NCBI RefSeq assembly: GCF_013201545.1
Contig: NZ_CP053746.1
Span: forward strand, 4,664,501-4,728,500
Direction: 5' to 3'
Origin: Pseudomonas graminis
GTDB taxonomy: Bacteria; Pseudomonadota; Gammaproteobacteria; Pseudomonadales; Pseudomonadaceae
Length of the DNA stretch: 64,000 nucleotides
Made by a program: the position numbers and the translations under genes. Under the pieces are notes generated by a model. The model made no database searches. It was given only the letters and a program-made list of their open reading frames with translations, and had not been told where the DNA came from. Positions 8,069 to 16,931 of the stretch are shown one piece after another; positions within the stretch are counted from its first letter, which is position 1; the number at the start of each line of letters is the position of its first letter.

Positions 8069-8483
8069 TTCATGCAGTCCTTGGAAGTGGAGTCGCAGGC
8101 CCTGATTCGCTGACCATCATCCGGGCGAGGTTGAATCCCGGAGACGTTCACCGCAGCTATCCATTTTTAACAAGCGCTCATCTAACCAGTTAAAAACAAT
8201 CGCCGATATTAGCTGTAGGGATAGTGACCCCACGGGTTAACCACAAGCGGCATACCTTGAGCTGCAAGGGCTCAAGACCGCAGCCTTGAGCACTGCCCGG
8301 AGGATCGCCGCGCTAGTGGCGCCCGAAGTATAGGCGGCGGATTCGGCATAAACATGACTGCAGCTTTGCGCTGGACGCAAAAGGCTTTTGCGTTCAACGC
8401 ATCTTCTTGCCGCGCAGGCAGCGCCTTGGCGCCGGTGGCGTCAGCCGTAGCGCCTGCTACCTGGCCTCGACAAAAACGCCCCT
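8069..8483. other. Intergenic region with a long imperfect palindrome
   Basis: No gene found. It contains an inverted repeat at 8368-8400: perfect arms ACGCAAAAG (8375-8383) and CTTTTGCGT (8385-8393) extended outward by GCG/CGC pairs. There is also an AT-rich stretch at 8160-8215 that could hold the promoter of the winged-helix regulator. Nothing else is recognisable. Confidence 0.5.
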
Positions 8484-8521
8484 GAAAAAAAACGCCCCGG
8501 CTTTTAGACCGGGGCGTTTTT
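8484..8521. terminator. Bidirectional Rho-independent terminator
   Basis: Arms AAAACGCCCCGG and CCGGGGCGTTTT with a short loop (CTTTTAGA), flanked by an A-tract and a T-tract, so it works in either direction. It follows the stop codon of the molybdenum hydroxylase operon (8536) on the minus strand. Confidence 0.9.
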
Positions 8522-8535
8522 ATTGCCTAATGCCT

Positions 8536-10797
8536 TTACAGCGCGCGGTGCCAGCCGCTGCGCGCCAATGGCAGGGACAGCAGCCGTTTGCCCGTGGCAT
8601 TTGACAGGGCATTACCCAGCGCGGCGGCCATAGGACCCTGCACAATCTCGGCGGCGCCAAGAAACGCCTGGCCGGGCTGGTCGAGCACGTGCACCTCGAC
8701 CTGCCGGGGCAAGGCCGGGAAGCGCAGAATCGGGTAGCCGCTCCAGTCATAGCTGCGCACGCCGGCAGGGTCATAATCGACCTGCTCGTACAGCGTCCAG
8801 CTGGCCGACTGGACGATCCCGCCCTCGACCTGATTGCGCAGCCCGTCCGGGCTGACCACCTGACCGACATCTACCGCCGTGACGACCCGATCGATGACCA
8901 CCTCGCCGGTCTGTCGCTGGACATGCACCTGCACCGCGATCGCGCAGTAGCCCATGATGTTTTTGTAGCGGGCGAAGGCAAAGCCGATGGCGCTGCCGGG
9001 CCCACTGGCTTTGGCCGGCCACTGAAACGCCGCAGCGACCTTCTCGATCACCGCCCGGGCCCGCGGATCGCTGAGATTGCGCAAACGAAATTCGACCGGG
9101 TCGACGCCGGCTTGCACGGCCAACTCGTCCATGGCGGACTCGATACCGAAGACGTTGACGTGAGCGCCCAGCGAGCGCATCGCCGAGCTGCGAAACGGCA
9201 TCTGCGTGACAAACGTCATGTTGATCCGACTGCTGGCGACGTCATACAGCGGGATCACGTTGCGGTCGCCATCCCCCTCGGGCTGGGCAATCGGCACCGA
9301 AGGCGCCGGCGCGAACGGCTTCGCCAACAGCCACGCCGGCATCAGACGCCCGGCGTTGACGATCCGCTCGTTGTGCGGCGTGGTCCACAGCTCGGTGTTC
9401 CAGAGGCCCAGGCGCCCGCCGGCATCCGCCGCGACATCCAGCTCGACGCGCATCGCCGAGCTGTATGGCTCCCAGAGATGTTCCTGCTCGCGCATCCATT
9501 GCACGCGAATCGGCTTGCCCGGCAGCGCCATGGCGATCAACGCTGCATCCGCCGCTGCATCGTCAGCGCCATTGTGGCCGTAGCAGCCCGAGCCTTCGGC
9601 ATGGATACAGCGCACCTTTTCCAGCGGCAGGCCGAGCATCTCGGCGATGCCGGCCCGCAGCGGGTAAACCCCCTGGGTGTGGGTCCAGACGGTCAAGATG
9701 CCTTCGTTGAACCAGGCCACCGAGCACGACGGGCCGATGGAGCCGTGCATCAAGTACTGCTTGGTCACCGTCGCTTTCCAACGATGCACCGGACTGAGCG
9801 AAGGACTGAGCACCGCCCCGCCGGTATTACGGATCGGGTAGCGTTTCGACGGCAGCTCGGTCAGCAACTGATGGATATTGCCTGAATCAGGCAGCGCATC
9901 CCCTTCGGACCAGCGTGCCAGTTCATAGCCCTTGCGCATGGCCTTGATCGCCTGCCATTCGTCATCGGCGACCACAGCGAGGTAGCTGCCATTGCGCACC
10001 AGTCTGACCCCTCCGCCCACGTTGTCGATGGCGGACGGGTCGATTGCTTCGAGCCGGCAGCCGCGGCGCGGCGGCCGAATGACCCGGGCGTGAAGCATGC
10101 CGGGCAAGCGCATGTCCTGGACATAACTGGCACCGCCGCTGACCTTGGAGGGGATGTCGACGCGCGGCAACGAGTGGCCGATCCGGGTGAAGCGGTCGGG
10201 CGCCATGGCCGGTGAACGGGCGCTGGCATAGCGGTGCAACTGAACGCCGACGAGCGCCTGGGCGTAAGTCATCGATTGGTTGGCGGGCCCCTGGATCACG
10301 GCGTCCTTTGTGCTGAGCTGCTCGACCGTGCTCCCCCATTGCCGCGCGGCGGATTCAAGCAGCAGTTGGCGAACCTGTGCGGCGGCATTGAACAACGCTG
10401 TGCCGCTGTCGAACATCGTGTGGCTGCCGGCGGTGTAGCCTTCGTTGGGGGTAAGCGCGGTGTCGGCCGTCAGAAAATGAATCAGCTGCGGCGCGACCTC
10501 AAGGCGTTCTGCCGCCACTTGCAGCAAAGCCGTCTTCACACCGGTGCCCAACTCCACCTTGCCCGTGTAGACGGTGATGACGTTCTGCTCGTCGATCCGA
10601 ATCCAGGCGTCCAGGAACGGATTGGTGCGCAGGCTGCCAGGCAGATCCGGCGCCAGCACCTGTGTGCCCAGGGTGTCGACCTCGGTGTCGGCAAATGCGC
10701 GCCCCGCCCCCGGCACCATCGCGAACCCCACCACCAGCGCGCCGTTGATGATGAACGCCCGCCGGCCCTGGTCGACCCTCTCCTCGCCGTGCTTCAT
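8536..10797 (-). CDS. Molybdenum hydroxylase large subunit (IorB-type aldehyde dehydrogenase)
   Basis: 753 residues from ATG 10797, overlapping the previous stop as ATGA. The N-terminus carries a twin-arginine signal (GRRAFIINGALVVGFAMVPG) ending near AFA, so export with cofactor bound is expected. The body matches the xanthine-oxidase superfamily, isoquinoline-1-oxidoreductase beta type. Features include the substrate-channel segment EGSGCYGHNGADDAAADA, FRSSAMRSLGAHVNVFGIES, and the C-terminal GAAE (equivalent of GVGE, catalytic Glu) with GKRLLSLP. It should bind molybdopterin (often the cytidine form) and hydroxylate an aldehyde or N-heterocycle. Substrate not determinable. A longer in-frame reading upstream overlaps the small subunit and cytochrome genes and is rejected. 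Confidence 0.92.
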   Translation of the reverse strand: MKHGEERVDQGRRAFIINGALVVGFAMVPGAGRAFADTEVDTLGTQVLAPDLPGSLRTNPFLDAWIRIDEQNVITVYTGKVELGTGVKTALLQVAAERLEVAPQLIHFLTADTALTPNEGYTAGSHTMFDSGTALFNAAAQVRQLLLESAARQWGSTVEQLSTKDAVIQGPANQSMTYAQALVGVQLHRYASARSPAMAPDRFTRIGHSLPRVDIPSKVSGGASYVQDMRLPGMLHARVIRPPRRGCRLEAIDPSAIDNVGGGVRLVRNGSYLAVVADDEWQAIKAMRKGYELARWSEGDALPDSGNIHQLLTELPSKRYPIRNTGGAVLSPSLSPVHRWKATVTKQYLMHGSIGPSCSVAWFNEGILTVWTHTQGVYPLRAGIAEMLGLPLEKVRCIHAEGSGCYGHNGADDAAADAALIAMALPGKPIRVQWMREQEHLWEPYSSAMRVELDVAADAGGRLGLWNTELWTTPHNERIVNAGRLMPAWLLAKPFAPAPSVPIAQPEGDGDRNVIPLYDVASSRINMTFVTQMPFRSSAMRSLGAHVNVFGIESAMDELAVQAGVDPVEFRLRNLSDPRARAVIEKVAAAFQWPAKASGPGSAIGFAFARYKNIMGYCAIAVQVHVQRQTGEVVIDRVVTAVDVGQVVSPDGLRNQVEGGIVQSASWTLYEQVDYDPAGVRSYDWSGYPILRFPALPRQVEVHVLDQPGQAFLGAAEIVQGPMAAALGNALSNATGKRLLSLPLARSGWHRAL

Positions 10798-11258
10798 GGG
10801 TTCACCCTGGCCGCCAGCGTGGCCTTGATCGCGGCGAAAATCCGCAGGTGCGTGCCACAGCGGCACAGGTTCGGCGCCATATGCGTACGTATCTGCTCGT
10901 CGGTGGGCGCTGCGACGGTATCGATCAGCGCCTGGGCGCGCATGATCATGCCGGCGATGCAATAACCGCACTGCGCGGCCTGGTTGTCGATAAACGCTTG
11001 TTGCAACGGCCCGGGCTTGTCGGCACTGCCCAGGCCTTCGACGGTTTTGACCGCCCGGCCTGTGGCGGCGCCCGAAGGCAGCAGACAGGAAAAGACCGGT
11101 TTGCCTTCGACCATCACCGTGCAGGCGCCACACTGCCCAAGGCCGCAGCCATATTTGGCACCGTTGAGTTGCAGGTAATTGCGCAGCGCGTAGAGCAGTG
11201 GCATGTCCGGATCGATGTCCAGCGAATGATCCGTGCCATTGACGTTCAGCGTGATCAT
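10794..11258 (-). CDS. 2Fe-2S small subunit of the molybdenum hydroxylase (IorA-type)
   Basis: 154 residues, the usual size. The N-terminal ferredoxin cluster ligands are in YGCGLGQCGACTV with a following FSC. The C-terminal helical domain has the second cluster in QCGYCIAGM and NLCRCGTH. It passes electrons from the molybdenum centre towards the cytochrome subunit. Start ATG 11258 overlaps the cytochrome stop codon and its own stop overlaps the large-subunit start, so the three genes are translationally coupled. No signal peptide is seen; it probably rides out with the Tat-exported large subunit. Confidence 0.94.
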   Translation of the reverse strand: MITLNVNGTDHSLDIDPDMPLLYALRNYLQLNGAKYGCGLGQCGACTVMVEGKPVFSCLLPSGAATGRAVKTVEGLGSADKPGPLQQAFIDNQAAQCGYCIAGMIMRAQALIDTVAAPTDEQIRTHMAPNLCRCGTHLRIFAAIKATLAARVNP

Positions 11259-12568
11259 TTCGACTGACCCTCCTGACGAAGCGTGTTGACCGTTTGTTGC
11301 AGATCGCGCCACGGCGCGGCGCCACACGCCTGATTGCGCAGATAACCGGCGAGCGCGGCGATGTGCGCGTCGTCGAGGGTGTCGGCGAACGGCGGCATGT
11401 AATGACTGGGCGCCCGGTCTGACATCGGGATGCCATCGAGAATCGTCTTGATCAGGTTTCGCGGGTCGCTTGCGGTAGCCGCCGACACCACGCTCAGGCC
11501 CGGCCGTCCGTCGATCGTGCGCATGGGCGCCCCGCCGCCGTGACAGCCCGCGCAGGCCCCGGCGAAAAGCGCTTCGCCCTGAGCCAACGCCGGCGCCGAT
11601 ACACGGCTCGCAGCACCTGCTGACGCTGCGCCTGTTGCCTCGCAGTCCGGACCGGATGACGGCGTGTTGCTGTCCAGGCTGTTGCTGTCCAGGCTGAGGA
11701 GGTAATCGGCGATGGCTTGAGCGTCCGCTTCAGGCAGTTGCGCCAGACTCAGGCTGACCGGCAGCATTGGCCCGGCCGCTGCGCCGTGATGTCCGGCGAC
11801 GCCGGCACGCAGGTAGGTGACCAACTGCTCGGCGGTCCACGGGTTGCTGCGCTGTGCCATACCGGTCAGGGCCGGTGCATTCCAGCCGTCCACCAGACCG
11901 CCACCCAGATGCTCACTGCCCTTCTCCCCACCGATGAAGTTGAGCGGCGTGTGGCAGGACGAACAATGCCCCGCGCCTTCGACCAGATAGCGCCCGCGAT
12001 TCCATTGCGCCGAGCGATCCGGCAGGTCGGTCAGGCGATCGTCACGCAAAAAAAGCAGGTTCCAGAATGACACTAGCGGGCGGAAATTCATCGGGAACAT
12101 CATGTGGTTTTCCGGCGCACGGGCCGAGACCGGATCGACGCTCATGAGGTAGGCGTATACGTCGCTGATGTCGCCATCGGACATCTTGCTGTAGTGGACG
12201 TAGGGAAACGCCGGATAGAGAAAGTGGCCGTCGCGGGAAACGCCGTGACGCATGGCGCGGACAAATGCTTCAGGCGGCCAGCTGCCTATGCCCGTGTCGC
12301 GGTCGGGGGTGATGTTGGTGGTGTACAACGTACCGAAGGGCGTCACCAGTGGCAGCCCACCTGCCATGTACGCACCGCCGGGGCGCGTGTGGCAGACCGC
12401 GCAATCGCCCTGCTCCGCCACCCGCGCGCCACGGCGGGCGCTGGCCTCATCGACCGCCGGCGCCTGAGCCAGCGGGTCGATCGAGGGGCGCCACAGCATT
12501 GCCGCGCAGACGATCAGGCCGGCGACGACGATCAACGATGCTGCCCGGTAAAGCGTCCCACGCCTCAT
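11255..12568 (-). CDS. Membrane-anchored triheme cytochrome c (electron acceptor of the hydroxylase)
   Basis: 437 residues from ATG 12568, preceded by an AGGGGGG ribosome site. A hydrophobic N-terminal segment (about 10-28) can act as membrane anchor or signal. Three CxxCH haem sites follow: CAVCH, CSSCH and CAGCH, with downstream Met ligands plausible (HYMPPF in the last domain). This is the layout of cytochrome subunits of periplasmic alcohol and aldehyde dehydrogenases, which feed electrons to the quinone pool or oxidases. It is first in the operon. A duplicated LDSNS sits in the linker before the third domain. Confidence 0.93.
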   Translation of the reverse strand: MRRGTLYRAASLIVVAGLIVCAAMLWRPSIDPLAQAPAVDEASARRGARVAEQGDCAVCHTRPGGAYMAGGLPLVTPFGTLYTTNITPDRDTGIGSWPPEAFVRAMRHGVSRDGHFLYPAFPYVHYSKMSDGDISDVYAYLMSVDPVSARAPENHMMFPMNFRPLVSFWNLLFLRDDRLTDLPDRSAQWNRGRYLVEGAGHCSSCHTPLNFIGGEKGSEHLGGGLVDGWNAPALTGMAQRSNPWTAEQLVTYLRAGVAGHHGAAAGPMLPVSLSLAQLPEADAQAIADYLLSLDSNSLDSNTPSSGPDCEATGAASAGAASRVSAPALAQGEALFAGACAGCHGGGAPMRTIDGRPGLSVVSAATASDPRNLIKTILDGIPMSDRAPSHYMPPFADTLDDAHIAALAGYLRNQACGAAPWRDLQQTVNTLRQEGQSK

Positions 12569-12681
12569 GTCACCCCCCTGATTTCTCGCCGGCCGGCCTC
12601 TGCTCAGACTAGCCCTTAAATCCACCGAGACTTGTACGGCTGTGCTCAAAGTTGCAGCCGCCTCGGCGCCCGCAACTCAGA

Positions 12682-13674
12682 CTATTCCAGCAACGGCACA
12701 TGGGCCGCGCGTTGATACGGGCCGTACTCGACCGGCACCCACTGGAAGTGCTTGTCGATGGCGACGATGTGACCGGTGCCGGGGAATGGCAGGTGCGCGG
12801 CGGCCACCCAGATCTTCTTGCTGGCCGCCTCGGTGAATACTTGATCACGGCTGGCGATGGCCTTCTGGCTGTTCTCGTCGAAAGCGATGCTCACCGCCGG
12901 GTGATCAAACTGCACGGCCAGGCTGTGGATCAGGTCGCCGATGAACAGAATGGTCTGGCCTCTGGAGCTGAATTGGTACGTCGTGCTGCCCGGCGTGTGC
13001 CCCGCCTCCAGCGCTGTGCTGACTTCCGGCACCGGCGACTGGCCCGGGGCGAAGGTCTTGAACCGGCCTGCGGCGACGTAGGGTGCGGTGGACTCCTGGG
13101 CGATCCTGAAGTAGGCCTTGGCCTGCTCCGGCACCCGGCCGATGGCGGTGGGGTCCAGCCAGTAATCGGCTTCGGGTTTGGCGGCGTACACCGTGGCATT
13201 GGCGAACACCGGTTTCTTTTCGGCGTCGACCAGGCCGCAGACGTGATCCAGGTGCATGTGGGTCAGCAGAATGGTGTCGACCTGATCCGGCTGATACCCG
13301 GCGGCCCTGATGTTCTGCGAAAGCATGCCCGCCGTCTCGCCGATGCATTGGCCGGCGCCGGTGTCGACGAGGATCAGGTGCTCGCCGGTGTTGATCAGGA
13401 ACGCGTTGAACGCGGTCTGCACGCCCGGCGTGTCGATGTCGCGGCGGGCCAGCAAGGCGCGGATTGCTTCAGGCTTCATGCCCTTGAGCAGCTTGGGCGA
13501 CAGGTCGTTGTAGCCGTCGAACAGCGCCGTGACTTCGTAGTCGCCGACAGCCAGACGGAAATAACCGGGCACCTGGGTTTTCTGCTGGGCGGGCGCTTGA
13601 GCGAAGGCCAGACCAGAGCACAAGGCGACTCCGAGAGCGACGGAACGGGCGAGCGGGAGAACGGATGAGCGCAT
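12682..13674 (-). CDS. Secreted metallo-beta-lactamase-fold hydrolase
   Basis: 330 residues from ATG 13674 (GAGG about 10 nt upstream). The signal peptide (about 1-25) ends GLAFA. The zinc motif is THMHLDH (HxHxDH), with further ligands in GHTPGS and FIGDLIH. It is closest in outline to periplasmic MBL hydrolases of the lactonase/quorum-quenching-like group, but the substrate is open. It reads in the same direction as the hydroxylase operon, 113 bp ahead of it, so a joint role in handling a periplasmic substrate is possible. Confidence 0.9.
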   Translation of the reverse strand: MRSSVLPLARSVALGVALCSGLAFAQAPAQQKTQVPGYFRLAVGDYEVTALFDGYNDLSPKLLKGMKPEAIRALLARRDIDTPGVQTAFNAFLINTGEHLILVDTGAGQCIGETAGMLSQNIRAAGYQPDQVDTILLTHMHLDHVCGLVDAEKKPVFANATVYAAKPEADYWLDPTAIGRVPEQAKAYFRIAQESTAPYVAAGRFKTFAPGQSPVPEVSTALEAGHTPGSTTYQFSSRGQTILFIGDLIHSLAVQFDHPAVSIAFDENSQKAIASRDQVFTEAASKKIWVAAAHLPFPGTGHIVAIDKHFQWVPVEYGPYQRAAHVPLLE

Positions 13675-13898
13675 GGAGATGCCTCGAATCGGAGAAAGAG
13701 AGGCGTCCGATACTGCGCTGTCCGTGGGTAATGGTCTTGAAGCATTGTGCTTGAAGCAACGCGTTTTTTTTGCAGGATCACCAGGCCCCATCGGTTATAG
13801 ACATCGTCCATGGTCATGCCTACATTGAGCGCGCGCATTCGCGCGGGCCAGCCAGGCCCTGCACGTTAGCCCCTGCACTTTTCCTGCGGATATCTTTC

Positions 13899-15329
13899 AT
13901 GTCGACCGTCGTCCCTCACTATTCGCTGGCGTGGAGCCTGCTTCTGTTGCTCGCCGACGCGCTGGCCTGGCACTTGCTGGCCGACCGCAACCGGCTGGCG
14001 CGCATCGCCACGCGGCTGGCGGCATTCGTCGCCTACAGCCTGGTGATCATCAATGCCGGGGTGAGCCCGCTGGAAGCGCCGGCCTGGCCTGACGACAGCG
14101 CCCTCCAATTCGGCGCCACGGCGCTGGCGATCGTCTGGTGGCTCTACGCCGCACGTACCCTCACCGTGGTTCTGGGTCTGGCGCTGACCAGTCGCGTGGG
14201 CCACAGTGGTCGGCTGTTGCAGGAAGTCATCGGCGCGGTGATTTTCCTGATCGCCATCGTGGCCGCGGCGGGTTATGTGCTGCAGCTCCCGGTCAAGGGG
14301 CTGCTGGCGACGTCCGGGGCGATGGCGATCATCGTCGGCCTGGCCCTGCAGAGCACGCTGAGCGACGTGTTCTCCGGGATCATCCTCAACACCACCAAGC
14401 CGTATCAGGTCGACGACTCGATCTCCATCGACGGCATGGAAGGCAAAGTCATGGACATCGACTGGCGCGCCACGCATTTGCTCACGGGCGTCGGCACCAT
14501 GGTGGTCATTCCCAATTCCGTGGCGGCCAAAGCCAAGATCGTCAATTTGAGCCGACCGGTCCATATTCATGGCGTGTCGATCAACATCATGATGTCGCCG
14601 CACATTCGCCCGCGCCGGGTACTTGATGCGCTGGAGCGTGCGCTGCAGGGCTGCAGCGCTCTGCTGCAGACGCCCAAGCCTCGCGCAGTGGTCAAGGAAA
14701 CCAGCCCCACCACCATTGAATACGCGGTCACCGGGTTCATCAGCGACCTGAACAACAAGAGCGATGTGCGCAATCTGCTGTTCGATCTGGCCTATCGGCA
14801 TCTGGAAGCGGCGGGCATCGCCTGGCAGTCGGAAACCACCGCCGAAGCGATGTCTCGGCCGCGGGCGTTGCTGGACGAGGTCAAGGTGTTCCGCACCAGC
14901 ACCGCCGAAGAAAAGGACCACCTGGCTCAGAGCATGGTCGCTCGGGAATACACCGCCGGGCAGACGATCATCGAAGTCGATGAGATCACCGACGGCTTGC
15001 TGGTGATTGCCACAGGCGTGGTGTCGGCGAGCGTCAAGGACGGCAACGAGATGGTGGAAGCCGGGCGCATGGGCCCGGGCGAAGTGATGGGTGAACAGAG
15101 TGTGCTGGCCGACACGCCGTCCCAGGCGCGCTTCACCGCCCTCACCTCCTGCGTCGTTTACCGCATCGACAAAACCGCCACCCGGCAGGCCATGGAACAG
15201 CGCGTTGAAATCGTCATGGCGTTGAACAAGCTGCAAGCGGTCCGCCAGCAAGGCACCCAGCATGTGCTGATGCGCAAACCGGCGGTGATCAAGAAGAATA
15301 ATTTTCTGGGATGGTTGCAGAAGCGATGA
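13899..15329 (+). CDS. MscS-family channel with C-terminal cyclic-nucleotide-binding domain
   Basis: 476 residues from ATG 13899. About four hydrophobic segments occupy residues 5-165. The pore and beta domain of MscS is recognisable (SGAMAIIVGLALQSTLSDVF, then VDDSISIDGMEGKV and VIPNSVAAKAKIVNLSRP). After the MscS C-terminal region comes a Crp-like cNMP-binding fold (about 345-450: GLLVIATGVVSASV, GPGEVMGEQSVL, SQARFTALTSCVVYRI). Channels of this layout (bCNG group) are inner-membrane proteins that may be gated by cyclic nucleotide more than by tension. The phosphate cassette GE-SVL...ARF has both the Glu and the Arg expected for cAMP binding. Confidence 0.92.
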   Translation: MSTVVPHYSLAWSLLLLLADALAWHLLADRNRLARIATRLAAFVAYSLVIINAGVSPLEAPAWPDDSALQFGATALAIVWWLYAARTLTVVLGLALTSRVGHSGRLLQEVIGAVIFLIAIVAAAGYVLQLPVKGLLATSGAMAIIVGLALQSTLSDVFSGIILNTTKPYQVDDSISIDGMEGKVMDIDWRATHLLTGVGTMVVIPNSVAAKAKIVNLSRPVHIHGVSINIMMSPHIRPRRVLDALERALQGCSALLQTPKPRAVVKETSPTTIEYAVTGFISDLNNKSDVRNLLFDLAYRHLEAAGIAWQSETTAEAMSRPRALLDEVKVFRTSTAEEKDHLAQSMVAREYTAGQTIIEVDEITDGLLVIATGVVSASVKDGNEMVEAGRMGPGEVMGEQSVLADTPSQARFTALTSCVVYRIDKTATRQAMEQRVEIVMALNKLQAVRQQGTQHVLMRKPAVIKKNNFLGWLQKR

Positions 15330-15363
15330 GTTAAAGGGTTGCAACGGTGGACGCCGTGTTTCT

Positions 15364-15453
15364 GTGGGACTGGCTTTAGCCGGGAATGGGCCAGTGTGAG
15401 CACCCTAAATCTTGCGGTGTGGCCTCTGACGCCTTCCCGGCTGAAGCCGGTCC
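15364..15453. repeat. REP doublet on the left flank of the IS
   Basis: GTGGGACTGGCTTTAGCCGG and, inverted, CTTCCCGGCTGAAGCCGGTC, separated by a spacer that includes CACCCTAAATCTTGCGGTGT. The whole ~90-bp unit is nearly identical, in the same orientation, to 16755-16845 on the other side of the IS. Confidence 0.9.
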
Positions 15454-15455
15454 TT

Positions 15456-15711
15456 GTATGTTTCTCACACACCCGCTCAGACTCGCTAGTCTTCTGGATG
15501 CATAACCAAAAAGATGTGTTCTGGGGGAGACCGATCGGTCCCTAAGGCAGACGTTAATCCTGACCTTGTCCGTAGAGAGGTCCCCCCGCCTCATTGCCCA
15601 CCACGTAGAGTATCGAGAAGCCGACAAGTCGGACTTCGCATTACAAGGTTGCAGCGGCATGAAGTTCGAGGTCAGGGGAACCAGAGCCATCATTACCCAG
15701 TTTTTCTGGAG
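15456..15711 (+). ncRNA. Candidate bridge-RNA region of the IS110 element
   Basis: About 250 nt of non-coding sequence upstream of the transposase, where IS110-group elements encode the RNA that pairs with target and donor DNA. Visible structure includes the palindrome GACCGATCGGTC (15529-15540) and a stem-loop at 15617-15637 (GAAGCCGAC, loop AA, GTCGG-A-CTTC). The position and hairpins fit, but I could not fold it or match its loops to the flanks, so ends and function are inferred. Confidence 0.45.
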
Positions 15712-15720
15712 ATGAAAGCC

Positions 15721-16716
15721 ATGGCTATTCACGTCGGTCTTGATGTTGGTTCACGCACGACGGCTATGGGATGGCGCGATAAGGGTCGATCAGCCGGCGC
15801 GTGGGTAATTGCTCAAACACCTAAAGGCCGCAAGGCTGCCGTCAAGAAACTCCTGGCCCTCAAACCGCTCAGCGTTGTCATGGAAGCCACCGGTATCTAT
15901 TACCTGGATCTGGCGATAGAGCTGAGTGCAGCGGGTTTGCCGGTGTCGGTGATTAACCCGAAAAGCTCCCGTAATTTTGCCAGGCTGAAGCTTCAGCACA
16001 GCAAGACGGATGCAATCGATGCCCAGTTGCTTGCCGAATATGGCGAGCGTATGACGCCTAGCTTGTGGACTCCGCCAACTTCCGCCCAGCTTGAGCTGCG
16101 GGCTATCGGCCGGCACATCAATCGTTTGGTCGACCACCGTACCCAGGCGAAAAATGAGTTGCACGCGCTTAAGGCGACTGACACGTCCTCGGCACTGCTG
16201 ATCGAAGACGAAGAAGAGGCCATCGCAGCCTTTGACAAGCGTATTGAACGCTTCAGAAAGGCTGGACTGGATCTGGTTGCCAGCTGTCCGGTGCTGCAAG
16301 GTCAGTTCGATAATATGCTGGCGGCCCCCGGCATGGGCGAGGTCTCCACGCTGGCCGCGCTTGCCGAAATGGCGACCCTGCCAACGACCTTGAAGTCAGG
16401 CCAGGTAAGCCGCCATGCAGGGCTGGATGTACGGCTGACTCAGTCTGGAACGAGCATCGACAAGCCTGGCAGGCTCAGCAAATGCGGCAACGCTTACTTA
16501 CGCTGTTCAATGTACATGCCAGCGCTGACTGCGATCCGCTGCGATCCCTATGTGAAGGGTTTTTACGAGGCTCTGGTGGGCCGAGGCAAACGTAAGATGC
16601 AAGCGATCTGCGCGGTGATGCGTAAATACCTGACAGGTTTGTGGGCTTGCATGCGCAGCGGCGAAGACTTCAATACGGCCAAGCTTTTCAGCGAAAAACA
16701 TCTGCAAAAAGCTTGA
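15721..16716 (+). CDS. IS110-family transposase (DEDD recombinase)
   Basis: 331 residues from ATG 15721, with GGAG 9 nt upstream; ATG 15712 is in frame but sits against that GGAG. The N-terminal RuvC-like DEDD domain has Asp8 (GLDVGS), Glu55 (VVMEATG), and Asp97 and Asp100 (KTDAIDA). The C-terminal Tnp_20 domain has the conserved segment around HAGLDVRLTQSG and GRLSKCGNAYLR, which includes the serine used by this family. The frame is intact and the length is typical, so the element may be active. Confidence 0.95.
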   Translation: MAIHVGLDVGSRTTAMGWRDKGRSAGAWVIAQTPKGRKAAVKKLLALKPLSVVMEATGIYYLDLAIELSAAGLPVSVINPKSSRNFARLKLQHSKTDAIDAQLLAEYGERMTPSLWTPPTSAQLELRAIGRHINRLVDHRTQAKNELHALKATDTSSALLIEDEEEAIAAFDKRIERFRKAGLDLVASCPVLQGQFDNMLAAPGMGEVSTLAALAEMATLPTTLKSGQVSRHAGLDVRLTQSGTSIDKPGRLSKCGNAYLRCSMYMPALTAIRCDPYVKGFYEALVGRGKRKMQAICAVMRKYLTGLWACMRSGEDFNTAKLFSEKHLQKA

Positions 16717-16754
16717 TCGGGAACAGAGTATCTACGGGTAACCGCAGCGCCCTA

Positions 16755-16907
16755 GTGGGACCGGCTTTAGCCGGGAATAGGCTAGTGTGGGCACCCTAAA
16801 TCTTGCGGTGTGGCCTCCGACGCCTTCCCGGCTAAAGCCAGTCCTACCATGATCGCAGTTACACAACTGACCGCGGCGCCTTAGTGGGACCGGCTTCAGC
16901 CGGGAAT
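16755..16907. repeat. REP cluster on the right flank of the IS (three units)
   Basis: A doublet at 16755-16845 matching the left-flank doublet, then a third unit, GTGGGACCGGCTTCAGCCGG, near 16884-16903. The cluster ends about 25 bp before the Dps stop codon. Confidence 0.9.
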
Positions 16908-16931
16908 TGGCATTCGGCCGCAACGGGGATG

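Larger units (their letters stand above)
15455..16740 (+). mobile_element. IS110-family insertion sequence
   Basis: About 1.29 kb. The boundaries are estimates. The left end lies between the REP doublet (ending 15453) and about 15520. The right end lies between the transposase stop (16716) and about 16740, where chromosomal sequence similar to 16869-16885 resumes. There are no clear terminal inverted repeats and no target duplication, as expected of IS110 elements. Members of this family (IS621, ISPpu9, ISPpu10) are known to insert at REP sequences, which fits the REP units on both sides. Confidence 0.85.

Noticed and set aside
8536..11436. Single 966-codon reading of the Mo-hydroxylase large subunit
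   Set aside because: The first ~213 codons overlap the 2Fe-2S subunit and cytochrome genes and lack similarity; the Tat-signal start at 10797 is correct.
13866..15344. 492-codon minus-strand frame opposite the MscS gene
   Set aside because: Low-complexity His/Arg/Gln-rich shadow of a well-supported channel gene.
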